Assembly (NCBI GenBank): GCA_910587835.1
Contig: CAJUNQ010000112.1
Location: 1 to 59,881, forward strand
Origin: an uncultured Oscillospiraceae bacterium
Lineage (GTDB): Bacteria; Bacillota; Clostridia; Oscillospirales; Acutalibacteraceae
Length of the DNA stretch: 59,881 bases
Direction of reading: 5' to 3'
Part shown: positions 16,193 to 23,878 of the stretch, piece after piece
Position numbering within the stretch: the first letter of the stretch is position 1
Layout of the letters: the number at the start of each line of letters is the position of its first letter
Position numbers and translations under genes: made by a program
The notes under the pieces: model-generated
Told to the model about the DNA's origin: nothing
Seen by the model: the letters and a program-made list of their open reading frames with translations, nothing else
Database searches by the model: none

Positions 16193-16356
16193 GAGTCTGT
16201 TTTAAAACCGGAGAAATGTCGGATTTTTGTCCAAAAACGAGGGCTTTCAAGGAAAAAACCGCAAGAAAGGCTTGCCGCCTTTCGAGGATTTTTGACGCAG
16301 AAAGCACCGTTTTGGGGCAAAATAGACGGCATTTCGGAGTTTTAAAACAGACTCTA
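16191..16356 (+). mobile_element. MITE-like palindromic repeat, copy B
   Basis: Directly follows copy A and shares its TA. Termini are TAGAGTCTGTTTTAAAAC and GTTTTAAAACAGACTCTA, diverged from copy A but mutually complementary, so the inverted repeat has been kept while the sequence changed. The internal blocks AGGAAAAAACCGCAAG and CGAGGATTTTTGACGCAGAAAG match the other copies. Its right end supplies the topA stop codon (16354-16356). Confidence 0.8.
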
Positions 16357-18438
16357 GTCCTTGGGCAGCTTGCCGGGGAAGGTGCAGCCCTCGGTCATGC
16401 AGTAGATACGCTTGTCTTTGGTCTTCTTCTGCATCAGGGTTTTGCCGCACACCGGGCACTTCTCCTTGGTGGGCGGGTCCCAGCTGACGAAGTCGCAGTC
16501 CGGGTAGCGGTCGCAGCCATAGAACACCCGGCCCTTTTTGGACTTGCGCTCGATAATATTGCCCCCGCATTTGGGGCACTCGGCGCCTGTGGTCTTGACG
16601 ATTTTTTTGATGTTCTGACACTCCGGGTAGCCTGAGCAGGCGATGAACTTGCCAAAGCGCCCGTGCTTGACCACCATGGGCCGGCCGCATTTGTCGCAGA
16701 TTTCGTCGGTCTCGTCCTCTTTCAGGTGGATCTTCACCCCATCCATGGCCTTTTTGGCCTTTTGCACGGTTTTGTCAAAGTCGTCGTAGAAGGCTTGCAG
16801 GGCGTCTACCCACTGCTCCTCCCCCCGCTGTACCGCGTCCAGGTCGTCTTCTACCTGGGCGGTAAACTTGACGTTGACGATTTTGGGGAACTGCTCCTTC
16901 ATGAGCTTGGTGATGACCTCACCCAGCTCGGTGGGCTTAAAGGCCTTGCCCTCCCGGGTGACATACTCCCGCATGGTGATGGTGGAGATGGTGGCCGCAT
17001 AGGTGGAGGGCCGGCCGATGCCGTTCTCCTCCAGGGTTTTGATGAGGGAGGCCTCGGTGTAGCGGGGTGGGGGCTGGGTGAAGTGCTGGCTCCCCTTCAG
17101 CTCCCGGACCTTCAGCTTCATGCCCTCCTCCAGGGGGGGCAGGTCCTTGCCGGCCTTCTCCTCCTCGTCCTTGCTCTCCTCATACAGAGCGGTGAAGCCG
17201 TCGAAGGCCACATGGAAGCCGCTGGCCTTGAAAATATATTTTCCCGCCAGAATATTGGCCTGGGTGGTGTTGAGCACACAGTTGGCCATCTGGCTGGACA
17301 GGAAACGCTCCCAGATGAGCTTGTAGAGCTTATACTGGTCCGGGGTCAGGGAGTCCTTGACCTGCTCGGGGGTCAGGCTGATGGTGGAGGGGCGGATGGC
17401 CTCGTGGCCGTCCTGGGCATTGGCCCGGGACTTGAAATGCCGGGGCTTGGGAGGCAGATATTTCTCCCCCCAGCGGCCCTCGATAAACTGGGCCGCGTCC
17501 CGGATGGCGTCCTCTGAGATGCGCAGGGAGTCGGTACGCATGTAGGTGATGAGGCCCACGGCCCCCTGGCCCTCGATGTCCACGCCCTCATACAGCTCCT
17601 GAGCGGCCCGCATGGTGCGGTAGGCCTGAAAGCCCAGCTTGCGGCTGGCCTCCTGCTGCAGGGTCGACGTGATGAAGGGGGGCGCGGGCTGGCGGCTGCG
17701 CCTGCCCTTTTTCACCGGGCCCACCACAAAGTCCTCGTTCTCAAGCTCTTTGAGAATGCCGTCGGCCTGCCCGCCGGAGGTGATCTCAATTTCTCCGTTT
17801 GCGTCGCCGTAAAAGGCGGCGGGGAACAGGGACCGGGAGGGCGGGGCGGTGAGCCGGGCGTCGATGCTCCAATACTCCTTGGGCACAAAGGCGCGGATCT
17901 CCTCCTCCCGGTCCACAATCATCCGCACGGCCACAGACTGCACCCGGCCCGCGGAGAGCCCCTTGCGGATGGTCTTGACCAGAAAGGGGCTGAGGGTGTA
18001 GCCCACCAGCCGGTCCAGAATGCGCCGGGCCTGCTGGGCGTTTACCAGGTCCATGTCAATGGTGCGGGGATGGGCCATGCCCTCGGCCACCCCGGTTTTG
18101 GTGATCTCGTTAAAGGTCACCCGGTCCGGGGCGTCCTCGTCCAGCTTTAAAATGTATGCCAGATGCCAGGAGATGGCTTCGCCCTCCCGGTCCGGGTCCG
18201 TGGCCAGCAGCACCCCGTCCGCGTCGGCGGCAGCGGCCTTCAGGTCCTTCACCAGCTGCTCTTTGCCCTTGATAATGGTGTATTTGGGCTTGAAATGGTC
18301 CTTCACGTCCACGCAGAGCCTGGCCTTGGGCAGGTCCCGCACATGGCCCATGGAGGCCACCACCTTGTAGTCGGGACCCAGATATTTCTGTATGGTCTTC
18401 GCCTTGGAGGGCGACTCCACAATCACTAATTTCGACAT
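16354..18438 (-). CDS. topA: DNA topoisomerase I
   Basis: A 694-residue type IA topoisomerase that relaxes negative supercoils. It opens with the Toprim motif KLVIVESPSKAKTIQKYLG and has ATDPDREGEAISWHL. The active tyrosine is in GLITYMRTDS near residue 299. Three C-terminal zinc-ribbon units are visible (CDKCGRP..CSGYPEC, CPKCGGN..CDRYPDC, CPVCGKT..CMTEGC). The length is normal. The start at 18438 is the conserved MSKLVIVE; the longer frame to 19032 is a dprA shadow. It follows dprA by 21 bases. The stop codon is the end of a MITE-like repeat, so that insertion may have replaced the native last residues without harm. Confidence 0.97.
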   Translation of the reverse strand: MSKLVIVESPSKAKTIQKYLGPDYKVVASMGHVRDLPKARLCVDVKDHFKPKYTIIKGKEQLVKDLKAAAADADGVLLATDPDREGEAISWHLAYILKLDEDAPDRVTFNEITKTGVAEGMAHPRTIDMDLVNAQQARRILDRLVGYTLSPFLVKTIRKGLSAGRVQSVAVRMIVDREEEIRAFVPKEYWSIDARLTAPPSRSLFPAAFYGDANGEIEITSGGQADGILKELENEDFVVGPVKKGRRSRQPAPPFITSTLQQEASRKLGFQAYRTMRAAQELYEGVDIEGQGAVGLITYMRTDSLRISEDAIRDAAQFIEGRWGEKYLPPKPRHFKSRANAQDGHEAIRPSTISLTPEQVKDSLTPDQYKLYKLIWERFLSSQMANCVLNTTQANILAGKYIFKASGFHVAFDGFTALYEESKDEEEKAGKDLPPLEEGMKLKVRELKGSQHFTQPPPRYTEASLIKTLEENGIGRPSTYAATISTITMREYVTREGKAFKPTELGEVITKLMKEQFPKIVNVKFTAQVEDDLDAVQRGEEQWVDALQAFYDDFDKTVQKAKKAMDGVKIHLKEDETDEICDKCGRPMVVKHGRFGKFIACSGYPECQNIKKIVKTTGAECPKCGGNIIERKSKKGRVFYGCDRYPDCDFVSWDPPTKEKCPVCGKTLMQKKTKDKRIYCMTEGCTFPGKLPKD

Positions 18439-18458
18439 AATCCTATCCTTTACCTCAT

Positions 18459-19703
18459 TCAATATTCTCGGGAGCCTGCCCGGGCATAGCGTCTGCCCGG
18501 ACCCTGCTCCACCTGGCCCGCCAGCTCCATTCGGGCCAGCAGAGTCAGCAGCGTGCCGGCCGACATGCCGGTGGCGTCGGCCAGCTCCTCCACGGTCCGG
18601 CTCCGGTTTTCCAGCGCGGCCAGCACCTGCTCCTCCCTTGACCCGGTGGCTGCCGGAACGCCGGCGTCCTGCAAAACCGCCTCTCCCCTCGTCCTGGGGG
18701 GACGGGGTGGGAACGCCGCCGGAGGCCCCTGAGGGGCCGGCCTGTTTTTCTCGGGCCTGTGCCCGGGGAAGGGAGCCGGTTGGGGCGGCTCTCCCTGCGC
18801 AGGAGGGGGAGCCGGGGACACGCCGAACAGCTGGGGCCACTGCTCGAACAGCTCCCAGCCCCGGGCGATGGGCGCGGCCCCTTCGGCCAGCAGCCTGCGG
18901 CTGCCGGTATAGGCCGGGTCCCCTGGGGGGCCGGGGTAGACAAACAGCCGCCGGCCCTGCTTGGCGGCGTGGCGGGCATAGATCATGCTGCCGCTCTTCT
19001 CCCCCACCTGCACCAGCACCACGGCCTGGCACATGCCGGTGATGAGCCGGTTGCGCAGGTGAAACCCGCCCTGGGCCGGGGTCCGCTGGGAAAAATACTC
19101 GGAGAGGAGTGCGCCGCCCATTCTCAGCTGGCGGCGGCGCAAGGCGGCGTTTTTGGCCTGATAGGGGCTGGAAAGGTCCACGGGCATAACCGTGACCGTG
19201 CGGCCCCCGGCCATCAGCGCGCCCTCAATGGCGGCGTTGTCCGCGCCGGGAGCCATGCCGCTGACCACCACCGCCCCGGCGGAGGACAGCCCCTGGCCCA
19301 GCTCTCTGGCCGCGGCCAGACCGGCCTCTCCGGCCTTGCGGGCCCCGGCCACCGCCACCCAAGGCTTGCCGGACAGCAGGCTCAGGTCGCCCTGTGTATA
19401 CAGTACCGCAGGAGGGTCAGAAATATTCCTTAAGCCTGGGGGATATTTCTCACTCTCCGGCGTGAGCACGCCCCAGCCCAGCCGCAGGGCGTATTCCAGC
19501 CGGGCCAGCGCAGCCTGGGGCGGAAAGGCGGTAAGGGCCTCCATATGTCTTGGGGTGATATAGTCCAGGGTCCGCCAGCCCCCGGCCCCTGCCCGGTAAA
19601 AGCCTTCCAGTCCGCCGGGGTAGCTTTGATAGATATGCCAGGGGACGCCGCTGCCCTCTCCGAAAGCGTTTTGCAGCCACAGCCAGAACACTGTGTTATC
19701 CAT
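18459..19703 (-). CDS. dprA: DNA-processing protein DprA
   Basis: A 414-residue Smf/DprA protein that binds single-stranded DNA and loads RecA during uptake. It has an N-terminal SAM-like part, the Rossmann-like core with VAVAGARKAGEAGLAAARELG, VVSGMAPGADNAAIEGAL and SEYFSQRTPAQGGFHLRNRLITGM, then a Pro-rich linker of ~80 residues and a C-terminal winged helix (REEQVLAALENRSRTVEELADATGMSAGTLLTLLARMELAG). The start at 19703 is two bases after the stop codon of the upstream methyltransferase gene, so the two are coupled. In typical DprA the core begins GSR rather than the GAR seen here. Confidence 0.95.
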   Translation of the reverse strand: MDNTVFWLWLQNAFGEGSGVPWHIYQSYPGGLEGFYRAGAGGWRTLDYITPRHMEALTAFPPQAALARLEYALRLGWGVLTPESEKYPPGLRNISDPPAVLYTQGDLSLLSGKPWVAVAGARKAGEAGLAAARELGQGLSSAGAVVVSGMAPGADNAAIEGALMAGGRTVTVMPVDLSSPYQAKNAALRRRQLRMGGALLSEYFSQRTPAQGGFHLRNRLITGMCQAVVLVQVGEKSGSMIYARHAAKQGRRLFVYPGPPGDPAYTGSRRLLAEGAAPIARGWELFEQWPQLFGVSPAPPPAQGEPPQPAPFPGHRPEKNRPAPQGPPAAFPPRPPRTRGEAVLQDAGVPAATGSREEQVLAALENRSRTVEELADATGMSAGTLLTLLARMELAGQVEQGPGRRYARAGSREY

Positions 19704-19705
19704 GC

Positions 19706-20512
19706 TCAGCGGCCTCCTCTCGCCAGCTCCCACAGCAGCACAGTGGCTGCCGCCGCCGCGTTCAGGGACTCCGCCCGGCCTTTCATGGGGATGGTCACCA
19801 GGCTGTCGCAGAGCCCGGCGGCCTCCGCCGTCAGGCCGCTGCCCTCGTTGCCAATCAACACGCTGTGCCTGCCGTGGCGGAAGTCTACCTCTGTCACCGG
19901 GCGGGCGTTTGGGTGGGGCACCGCCCCGTGGGACGTGTAGCCCTGGCCCCGCAGCAGGGCAAACAGCCGCTGGGCTGAGGACACCGTGGAGAGCCCCAGC
20001 CGGAACACCGCCCCCATGGAGGCACGCAGGGCCTTGGGGGACAGGGGGTCGCAGCAGTCCCCCAGGAGAAAGACCCGGAACTGCCCCAGGGCCTCTGCCG
20101 TGCGCAGAATGGTCCCCAGATTCCCCGGGTCCTGGAGGTTTTCCAGCACCAAGCAGGGAGGGCCATCCTCCAGCCCGACCTCCCCTGCCAGTCCCTGGGG
20201 GCGGCGGCACACGCAGAACACCCCCTGGGGCGTTTTCGTGTCAGCCAGCAGCTGGGCCACCGGGGGCTCGATCTGATATGCCTTGTCCGCTGCCTGAAGG
20301 AGGGGGGTCAGGTATTCCCTGTACTTCTCCAAGGCCTCGGGGGTGAAGAAGCAGGCTTGGATCTCCAGCCCGGAAAGGGCCGCGTCCTGGCAAAGGCGCG
20401 CGCCCTCGCAGAGAAAGAGCCCGCTCTCCCGACGGGCCCGGGCTGAGGAGCCCAGCGCCGCGGCCTTACGCGCCGTGGGGCTGCGGCGGCTGGCGATGAT
20501 TTCATATTTCAA
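19706..20512 (-). CDS. TrmH/SpoU family RNA 2'-O-methyltransferase
   Basis: A 268-residue SPOUT methyltransferase that likely methylates a ribose in rRNA or tRNA. The N-terminal substrate-binding domain (ARRESGLFLCEGARLCQDAA) precedes the knotted domain with LENLQDPGNLGTILRTAEA, LIGNEGSGLT and IPMKGRAESLNAAAAATVLLWELAR. A TTG start at 20512 was chosen because GGAGGCGG lies nine bases upstream and the protein then begins at the family position; no ATG fits. It sits 122 bases after rplT, as is common in Firmicutes (infC-rpmI-rplT-trmH-like). Confidence 0.92.
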   Translation of the reverse strand: MKYEIIASRRSPTARKAAALGSSARARRESGLFLCEGARLCQDAALSGLEIQACFFTPEALEKYREYLTPLLQAADKAYQIEPPVAQLLADTKTPQGVFCVCRRPQGLAGEVGLEDGPPCLVLENLQDPGNLGTILRTAEALGQFRVFLLGDCCDPLSPKALRASMGAVFRLGLSTVSSAQRLFALLRGQGYTSHGAVPHPNARPVTEVDFRHGRHSVLIGNEGSGLTAEAAGLCDSLVTIPMKGRAESLNAAAAATVLLWELARGGR

Positions 20513-20634
20513 TTTTACCGCCTCCCTTCTGGCGCGCTCTCTGTCCCGCTGCAATGGGAAACGCCCAAGGCAGCTCTGCCTCAGGCGTGATTTGCAAATT
20601 GATCCGGCAGGTTTCGCCCGGGCTCTGTCCGCTT

Positions 20635-20988
20635 TTACAGCGCGGCCTTTGCCTTTTCTACCAGCGCAGTAAAGCCCTGGGGGTCGGCAATGGCGATTTC
20701 GGAGAGCATCTTCCGGTTCAGGGTGACGCCCGCCTTTTTCATGCCGTTCATAAAGGTGGAATAGTTCATGCCGTTCATGCGGCAGCCAGCGGAGATGCGG
20801 GTAATCCACAGCTGGCGGAAGTCCCGCTTGCGCTGCTTGCGGCCAATATAAGCATAGTTGCCGGACTTCATGACGGCCTGTTTGGCCATTTTAAAATGCC
20901 GGCTTTTGGAACCCCAGTAGCCCTTTGCCAGCTTCAGTACCTTTTTTCTTCTCTTGCGCGTCATCAGCGCGCCCTTTACTCTAGCCAT
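20635..20988 (-). CDS. rplT: 50S ribosomal protein L20
   Basis: A 117-residue 23S rRNA-binding assembly protein. The family start MARVKGALMTRKRRKKVLKLAKGYWG and the RQLWITRISAGCRMNGMNYS block are intact. It is the third gene of the infC-rpmI-rplT operon. L20 often controls this operon by binding the leader, and a leader with an attenuator-like stem is present upstream of infC. Confidence 0.98.
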   Translation of the reverse strand: MARVKGALMTRKRRKKVLKLAKGYWGSKSRHFKMAKQAVMKSGNYAYIGRKQRKRDFRQLWITRISAGCRMNGMNYSTFMNGMKKAGVTLNRKMLSEIAIADPQGFTALVEKAKAAL

Positions 20989-21071
20989 TTCTTCTCAATC
21001 CTTTCCCGGCGGACGCCGGCTTCATTCAGCTCTTTTTTTCACAAAAACCCTTGCTCCGGTCTGTTTTGGGC

Positions 21072-21275
21072 TTATTTATAGGGCAGCATCCGCTTGACCG
21101 CGGCTGTGTTGGTCTTGTCGGTAACCGTGGTGCCCCGGGCGTGGCGCTTGACCTTGGGGGTCTTGCCATGGCCGTTGAACAGATGGCTGGTGAACGCGTG
21201 GGCGCGGATCACCTTTCCGTTTTTGGAGAGCTTGAAGCGCTTTTTCGCGCCGCTATGTGTTTTGAGCTTCGGCAT
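21072..21275 (-). CDS. rpmI: 50S ribosomal protein L35
   Basis: A 67-residue basic protein of the large subunit. MPKLKTHSGAKKRFKLSKNGKV and the C-terminal KRMLPYK are typical. It lies between infC and rplT with short gaps, in the usual order. Confidence 0.98.
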   Translation of the reverse strand: MPKLKTHSGAKKRFKLSKNGKVIRAHAFTSHLFNGHGKTPKVKRHARGTTVTDKTNTAAVKRMLPYK

Positions 21276-21316
21276 ATTTATTCCTCCTTAGGTTTTATGG
21301 CCCGCAGGGGCGGGCC

Positions 21317-21835
21317 TTACTTTACGGGCTTTGGCACAAGGAACATCAGCATGGTGCGGCCCTCCAGCTTGGGCTGGCGCTCCACGTTGGCCACCTCGGC
21401 CATGGCCTCGGCAAAACGGCGCATAATGTCCTGGCCCAGCTCCGGGTGGCCCATCTCCCGGCCCCGGAAGCGGATAGACGCCTTCACCTTGTTGCCCTCT
21501 GCGATAAAGCGGACCGCGTGGTTCTTCTTGGTCTCAAAGTCGTGGGTGTCAATGTTCAGCGACAGCCGCACCTCTTTGATCTCCACCACCCGCTGGTTCT
21601 TCCGCTGCTCCTTTTCCCGCTTGCTCTGCTCGAACCGGAACTTGCCGTAATCGATGATCTTGCATACAGGCGGGGTGGCCTGGGGGGCGATCTTCACCAG
21701 GTCCAGATTCTTCTGCTCTGCCAGCTCCATGGCCTTTTTCGCGGGCATAATGCCCAGCTGCGAGCCGTCGGAATCAATGACCCGGAGCTCCTTGTCCCGG
21801 ATCTGCTCGTTGATCTGTAGCTCCTTGCTGCTAAT
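21317..21835 (-). CDS. infC: translation initiation factor IF-3 with AUU start codon
   Basis: A 172-residue factor that checks start-codon/initiator tRNA pairing on the 30S subunit. Complete N and C domains are seen: INEQIRDKELRVIDSDGSQLGIMPAKKAMELA, then VCKIIDYGKFRFEQSKREKE and the C-terminal VEIKEVRLSLNIDTHDF..VKASIRFRGREMGH. The reading frame has no ATG, GTG or TTG at the family start. Instead ATT at 21833-21835 follows GGAGGTG by about eight bases and gives M-SSKELQINEQIR. An AUU start is the classical autoregulatory feature of infC, because IF-3 itself discriminates against AUU. It heads the infC-rpmI-rplT operon. Confidence 0.96.
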   Translation of the reverse strand: MSSKELQINEQIRDKELRVIDSDGSQLGIMPAKKAMELAEQKNLDLVKIAPQATPPVCKIIDYGKFRFEQSKREKEQRKNQRVVEIKEVRLSLNIDTHDFETKKNHAVRFIAEGNKVKASIRFRGREMGHPELGQDIMRRFAEAMAEVANVERQPKLEGRTMLMFLVPKPVK

Positions 21836-21882
21836 AGTTCAGCACCTCCATCAAGAGATATCCTCAAACCTTACCGATCACA

Positions 21883-21915
21883 AAAGGAAAAAGCGGACGG
21901 AGAACCCGCCCGCAG
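21883..21915 (-). terminator. attenuator-like terminator in the infC leader
   Basis: On the minus strand GCGGGCGGG-TTCT-CCGTCCGC is followed by TTTTTCCTTTT, about 50 bases before the infC start. The preceding bases include a second stem (AGGGCCTATAAACAGGGCT-like). This arrangement is expected of a ribosomal protein leader controlled by premature termination. Confidence 0.7.
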
Positions 21916-22038
21916 AGCAATATGTCAGAAGCAGCCCTGTTTATAGGGCCTTCTGAAAGCCATATTGACCTGTGACGGTGTACCGCACGGGTGGGAGGCC
22001 CTGCAAGAGGCAGAGCTCCACTTCCTTTTCCATGGTCG

Positions 22039-22067
22039 ATTATACTACAGCTCAGGGGCTTTGTCAA
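22039..22067 (-). promoter_or_regulatory. consensus promoter of infC-rpmI-rplT
   Basis: On the minus strand: TTGACA (22067-22062), 17 bp, TATAAT (22044-22039), a full match to the housekeeping sigma consensus. The leader to infC is about 195 bases. Confidence 0.92.
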
Positions 22068-22110
22068 GCCCTTTGGGCGGGGAATGGAAAAAAAGGCTTG
22101 ACAAAGCCCC
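22055..22110. promoter_or_regulatory. 16 bp inverted repeat carrying both divergent -35 boxes
   Basis: GGGGCTTTGTCAAGCC at 22055-22070 and its exact complement GGCTTGACAAAGCCCC at 22095-22110 are separated by 24 bases. Each arm holds the TTGACA of one of the two divergent promoters (infC and the Erm-type gene). It may be an operator or simply a duplicated promoter half. Confidence 0.8.
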
Positions 22111-22126
22111 CCGCATGGGTTACACT
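22098..22126 (+). promoter_or_regulatory. promoter of the Erm-type methylase gene and its leader peptide
   Basis: TTGACA at 22098-22103, 17 bp, TACACT at 22121-22126. The predicted start is near 22133, giving a leader of about 185 bases. Confidence 0.8.
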
Positions 22127-22183
22127 GTAGCCTGTAAACAGCCGGGCGCGCCCCGGCGTAATCAGGAGGCAAGAAACCGGATT

Positions 22184-22222
22184 ATGTGCACTTCTTTTGC
22201 TTTGAGGTTGAGGAACGAATAA
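22184..22222 (+). CDS. 12-residue leader peptide of the Erm-type gene (RLR class)
   Basis: A short open frame encodes MCTSFALRLRNE. It is preceded by AGGAGG at a rather long spacing (14 bases). It contains Arg-Leu-Arg, the macrolide-dependent ribosome arrest motif known from ErmD-type leader peptides. It lies between the promoter and the methylase gene, where such peptides act. By established Erm biology, stalling here in the presence of a macrolide would refold the mRNA and free the ribosome binding site of the methylase. That this peptide stalls ribosomes is inferred. Confidence 0.75.
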   Translation: MCTSFALRLRNE

Positions 22223-22276
22223 GGGTCCGGCAAAATTCCCTGGCGGCGGACTCCGCCAACGGCTGCTTTGCTGTGC

Positions 22277-22306
22277 CCTTCTTTCGGCCAATTTCAGCGA
22301 AAGAGG
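22277..22306 (+). promoter_or_regulatory. stem that can sequester the Erm ribosome binding site
   Basis: CCTTCTTTCG (22277-22286) can pair with CGAAAGAGG (22298-22306) with one bulge. The right arm contains the start of the GAGGTG ribosome binding site of the methylase gene (22303-22308). An upstream stem, GGCGGA/TCCGCC, lies between the leader peptide and this hairpin and could be the alternative partner. Confidence 0.6.
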
Positions 22307-22316
22307 TGCTTTTTTC

Positions 22317-23168
22317 ATGCCCAAAAATCATAAGCATGACCGCTCCGGCTGTTCCTATGGAGCCGGGCGTTCCCAGCCGCCAAAGATAAACCGGGGCCGG
22401 TATGCTCCTGAGCCGCCCCTATCTGTCAGCCAGAATTTTCTTACCAGCGGCACGGTCATCCGCCGGCTGCTGGCCCAGACGGATATCGGCCCCCAGGACC
22501 TGGTGGTGGAGATTGGCCCGGGCAAGGGGCACATCACCCGGGAGCTGCTGCCCCGGTGCCGCCAGGTGCTGGCCGCGGAGCTGGACCCTGCCCTATGCGC
22601 CCGCCTGCGGGAGCGTTTTGCCGGAGAGCCCCGCCTGCGGCTGGCGGAGGGGGACTTTCTGGCCATGCCCCTGCCCCGGGGGCCCTATAAGGTGTTTGCC
22701 AACATCCCCTTCTCCCGCACCACGGACATTCTCCGCCGTCTCACCGGCGCGGCCCCGCCCCCGCTGGCTGCCTGGCTGGTGGTGGAGCGGGGAGCCGCCC
22801 TGCGCTTTCAGGGCAGGGCCGGTCTGGCGGCTATGAGCCTGGCCCCCTTTTTTCAGCTGCGGGTGGCTGCTGCGATTCCCCGCGCCCAGTTCCACCCCAG
22901 TCCCCGGGTGGACGCCGCTCTGCTGGAGCTGCGGCTCAGGCCCCGGCCCGACCTGCCTCTGGCCCAGCGGGAGGCGTTCCGGCGGTTTTTGCACCAGGGC
23001 CTGGAACGGGGGCCTTGCAGTCTGCTGACCAAGCGGCAGATTGCGGCGGCGCTGCGCCGGGAGGGACTGCCCCCGCCGGGAGAGGACGCTAACCTGAAAT
23101 ATGTCCAATGGCTCTGCCTGTTTCGATATGGAAGGGAGCTGGGGTTGTTTTCAAAAAAGGGCCGCTGA
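22317..23168 (+). CDS. Erm family 23S rRNA (adenine-N6)-dimethyltransferase
   Basis: A 283-residue Rossmann-fold methylase expected to dimethylate A2058 of 23S rRNA, giving macrolide-lincosamide-streptogramin B resistance. Motifs seen: QNFLTSGTVIRRL (residues 39-51), EIGPGKGH (65-72), AELD (87-90), EGDF (111-114) and the catalytic NIPFSRTTDILRRL (from 129), then ERGAALRF and FHPSPRVD. NIPF rather than the NLPY of KsgA/RsmA points to Erm. It is longer than usual (about 245-260) because of a basic ~35-residue N-terminal extension. The start has GAGGTG nine bases upstream. Codon use is high-GC like its neighbours, so it may be resident rather than recently acquired. It is the only plus-strand gene in this region. 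The substrate position cannot be proven from sequence. Confidence 0.88.
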   Translation: MPKNHKHDRSGCSYGAGRSQPPKINRGRYAPEPPLSVSQNFLTSGTVIRRLLAQTDIGPQDLVVEIGPGKGHITRELLPRCRQVLAAELDPALCARLRERFAGEPRLRLAEGDFLAMPLPRGPYKVFANIPFSRTTDILRRLTGAAPPPLAAWLVVERGAALRFQGRAGLAAMSLAPFFQLRVAAAIPRAQFHPSPRVDAALLELRLRPRPDLPLAQREAFRRFLHQGLERGPCSLLTKRQIAAALRREGLPPPGEDANLKYVQWLCLFRYGRELGLFSKKGR

Positions 23169-23357
23169 CCCAGCCGTCAAAAGCAGGCATTTGGCTCTGG
23201 GCCTGTAAGGACGGGGTTTGTGCCAGGCCTTTCGGTCGTTATTTTGACGGTGGCAAAGGGGGGAATTGCGGGCAGTCGGACGAGGTTATGGCTGAGTATA
23301 TCGCGGGTTTCGGTTGGGCGCGGTCAGCGGCTGAAGGAACGGGTACGGCCGCTGCAC

Positions 23358-23828
23358 TCAGAGCAACGGGCATCGCCGGGCGCGGTCCTTTTTCAGCAGC
23401 CTCTCCACGGCCCAACGCTGGGCCTCCAGGCACAGCTTTTGGACCGCCTGCTCTGCCGGCGTCAGCCTCAGGGTGTGATCCGGCTCTGTGGGCTCTCCCA
23501 GGGCCGGACCCAGTTGGCCTGTGTAATAATACTGTACTGGGTGAAAGTATGGGATTTGGGGGTGGGTGAGCCAGGCCTGGGCGCAGCCCAGATATTCCTC
23601 CACCCGGGCCTCCCGGCCCAGCTCCTCCCGGCACTCCCGGCGGATGCAGGCCTTGTGGCTCTCCCCCGGCTCAAGACCGCCTCCGGGGAGGAACCAGCCC
23701 TTGGAGGTCTCCGCCACAGCCAGCAGGCCGTCCTCCATGGCCAGGAGATAGGCGCCCTCCCGGTGGGAATAGACGGCCCCGGGCACAGGCTCGCCCACTG
23801 TTTTGTCTATGGAATATTCCGGCTTCAT
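23358..23828 (-). CDS. Nudix hydrolase
   Basis: A 156-residue hydrolase of nucleoside diphosphate-linked compounds. The Nudix box is intact: GGGLEPGESHKACIRRECREELG (about residues 48-70), with the Glu residues that bind Mg2+. The substrate is not predictable. It faces the Erm-type gene tail to tail with a 190-base gap in which no gene was seen, and lies 50 bases after the double Nudix protein on the same strand. Confidence 0.9.
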   Translation of the reverse strand: MKPEYSIDKTVGEPVPGAVYSHREGAYLLAMEDGLLAVAETSKGWFLPGGGLEPGESHKACIRRECREELGREARVEEYLGCAQAWLTHPQIPYFHPVQYYYTGQLGPALGEPTEPDHTLRLTPAEQAVQKLCLEAQRWAVERLLKKDRARRCPLL

Positions 23829-23878
23829 GCCAGTCCCTCCCCTTTCTTTTAAATGAATGGGATTGTTTGCCGCTGTCC

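Noticed and set aside
22317..23168. KsgA/RsmA (16S rRNA dimethyltransferase)
   Set aside because: The NIPF motif, leader peptide arrangement and C-terminal length fit Erm better than the NLPY pattern of KsgA.
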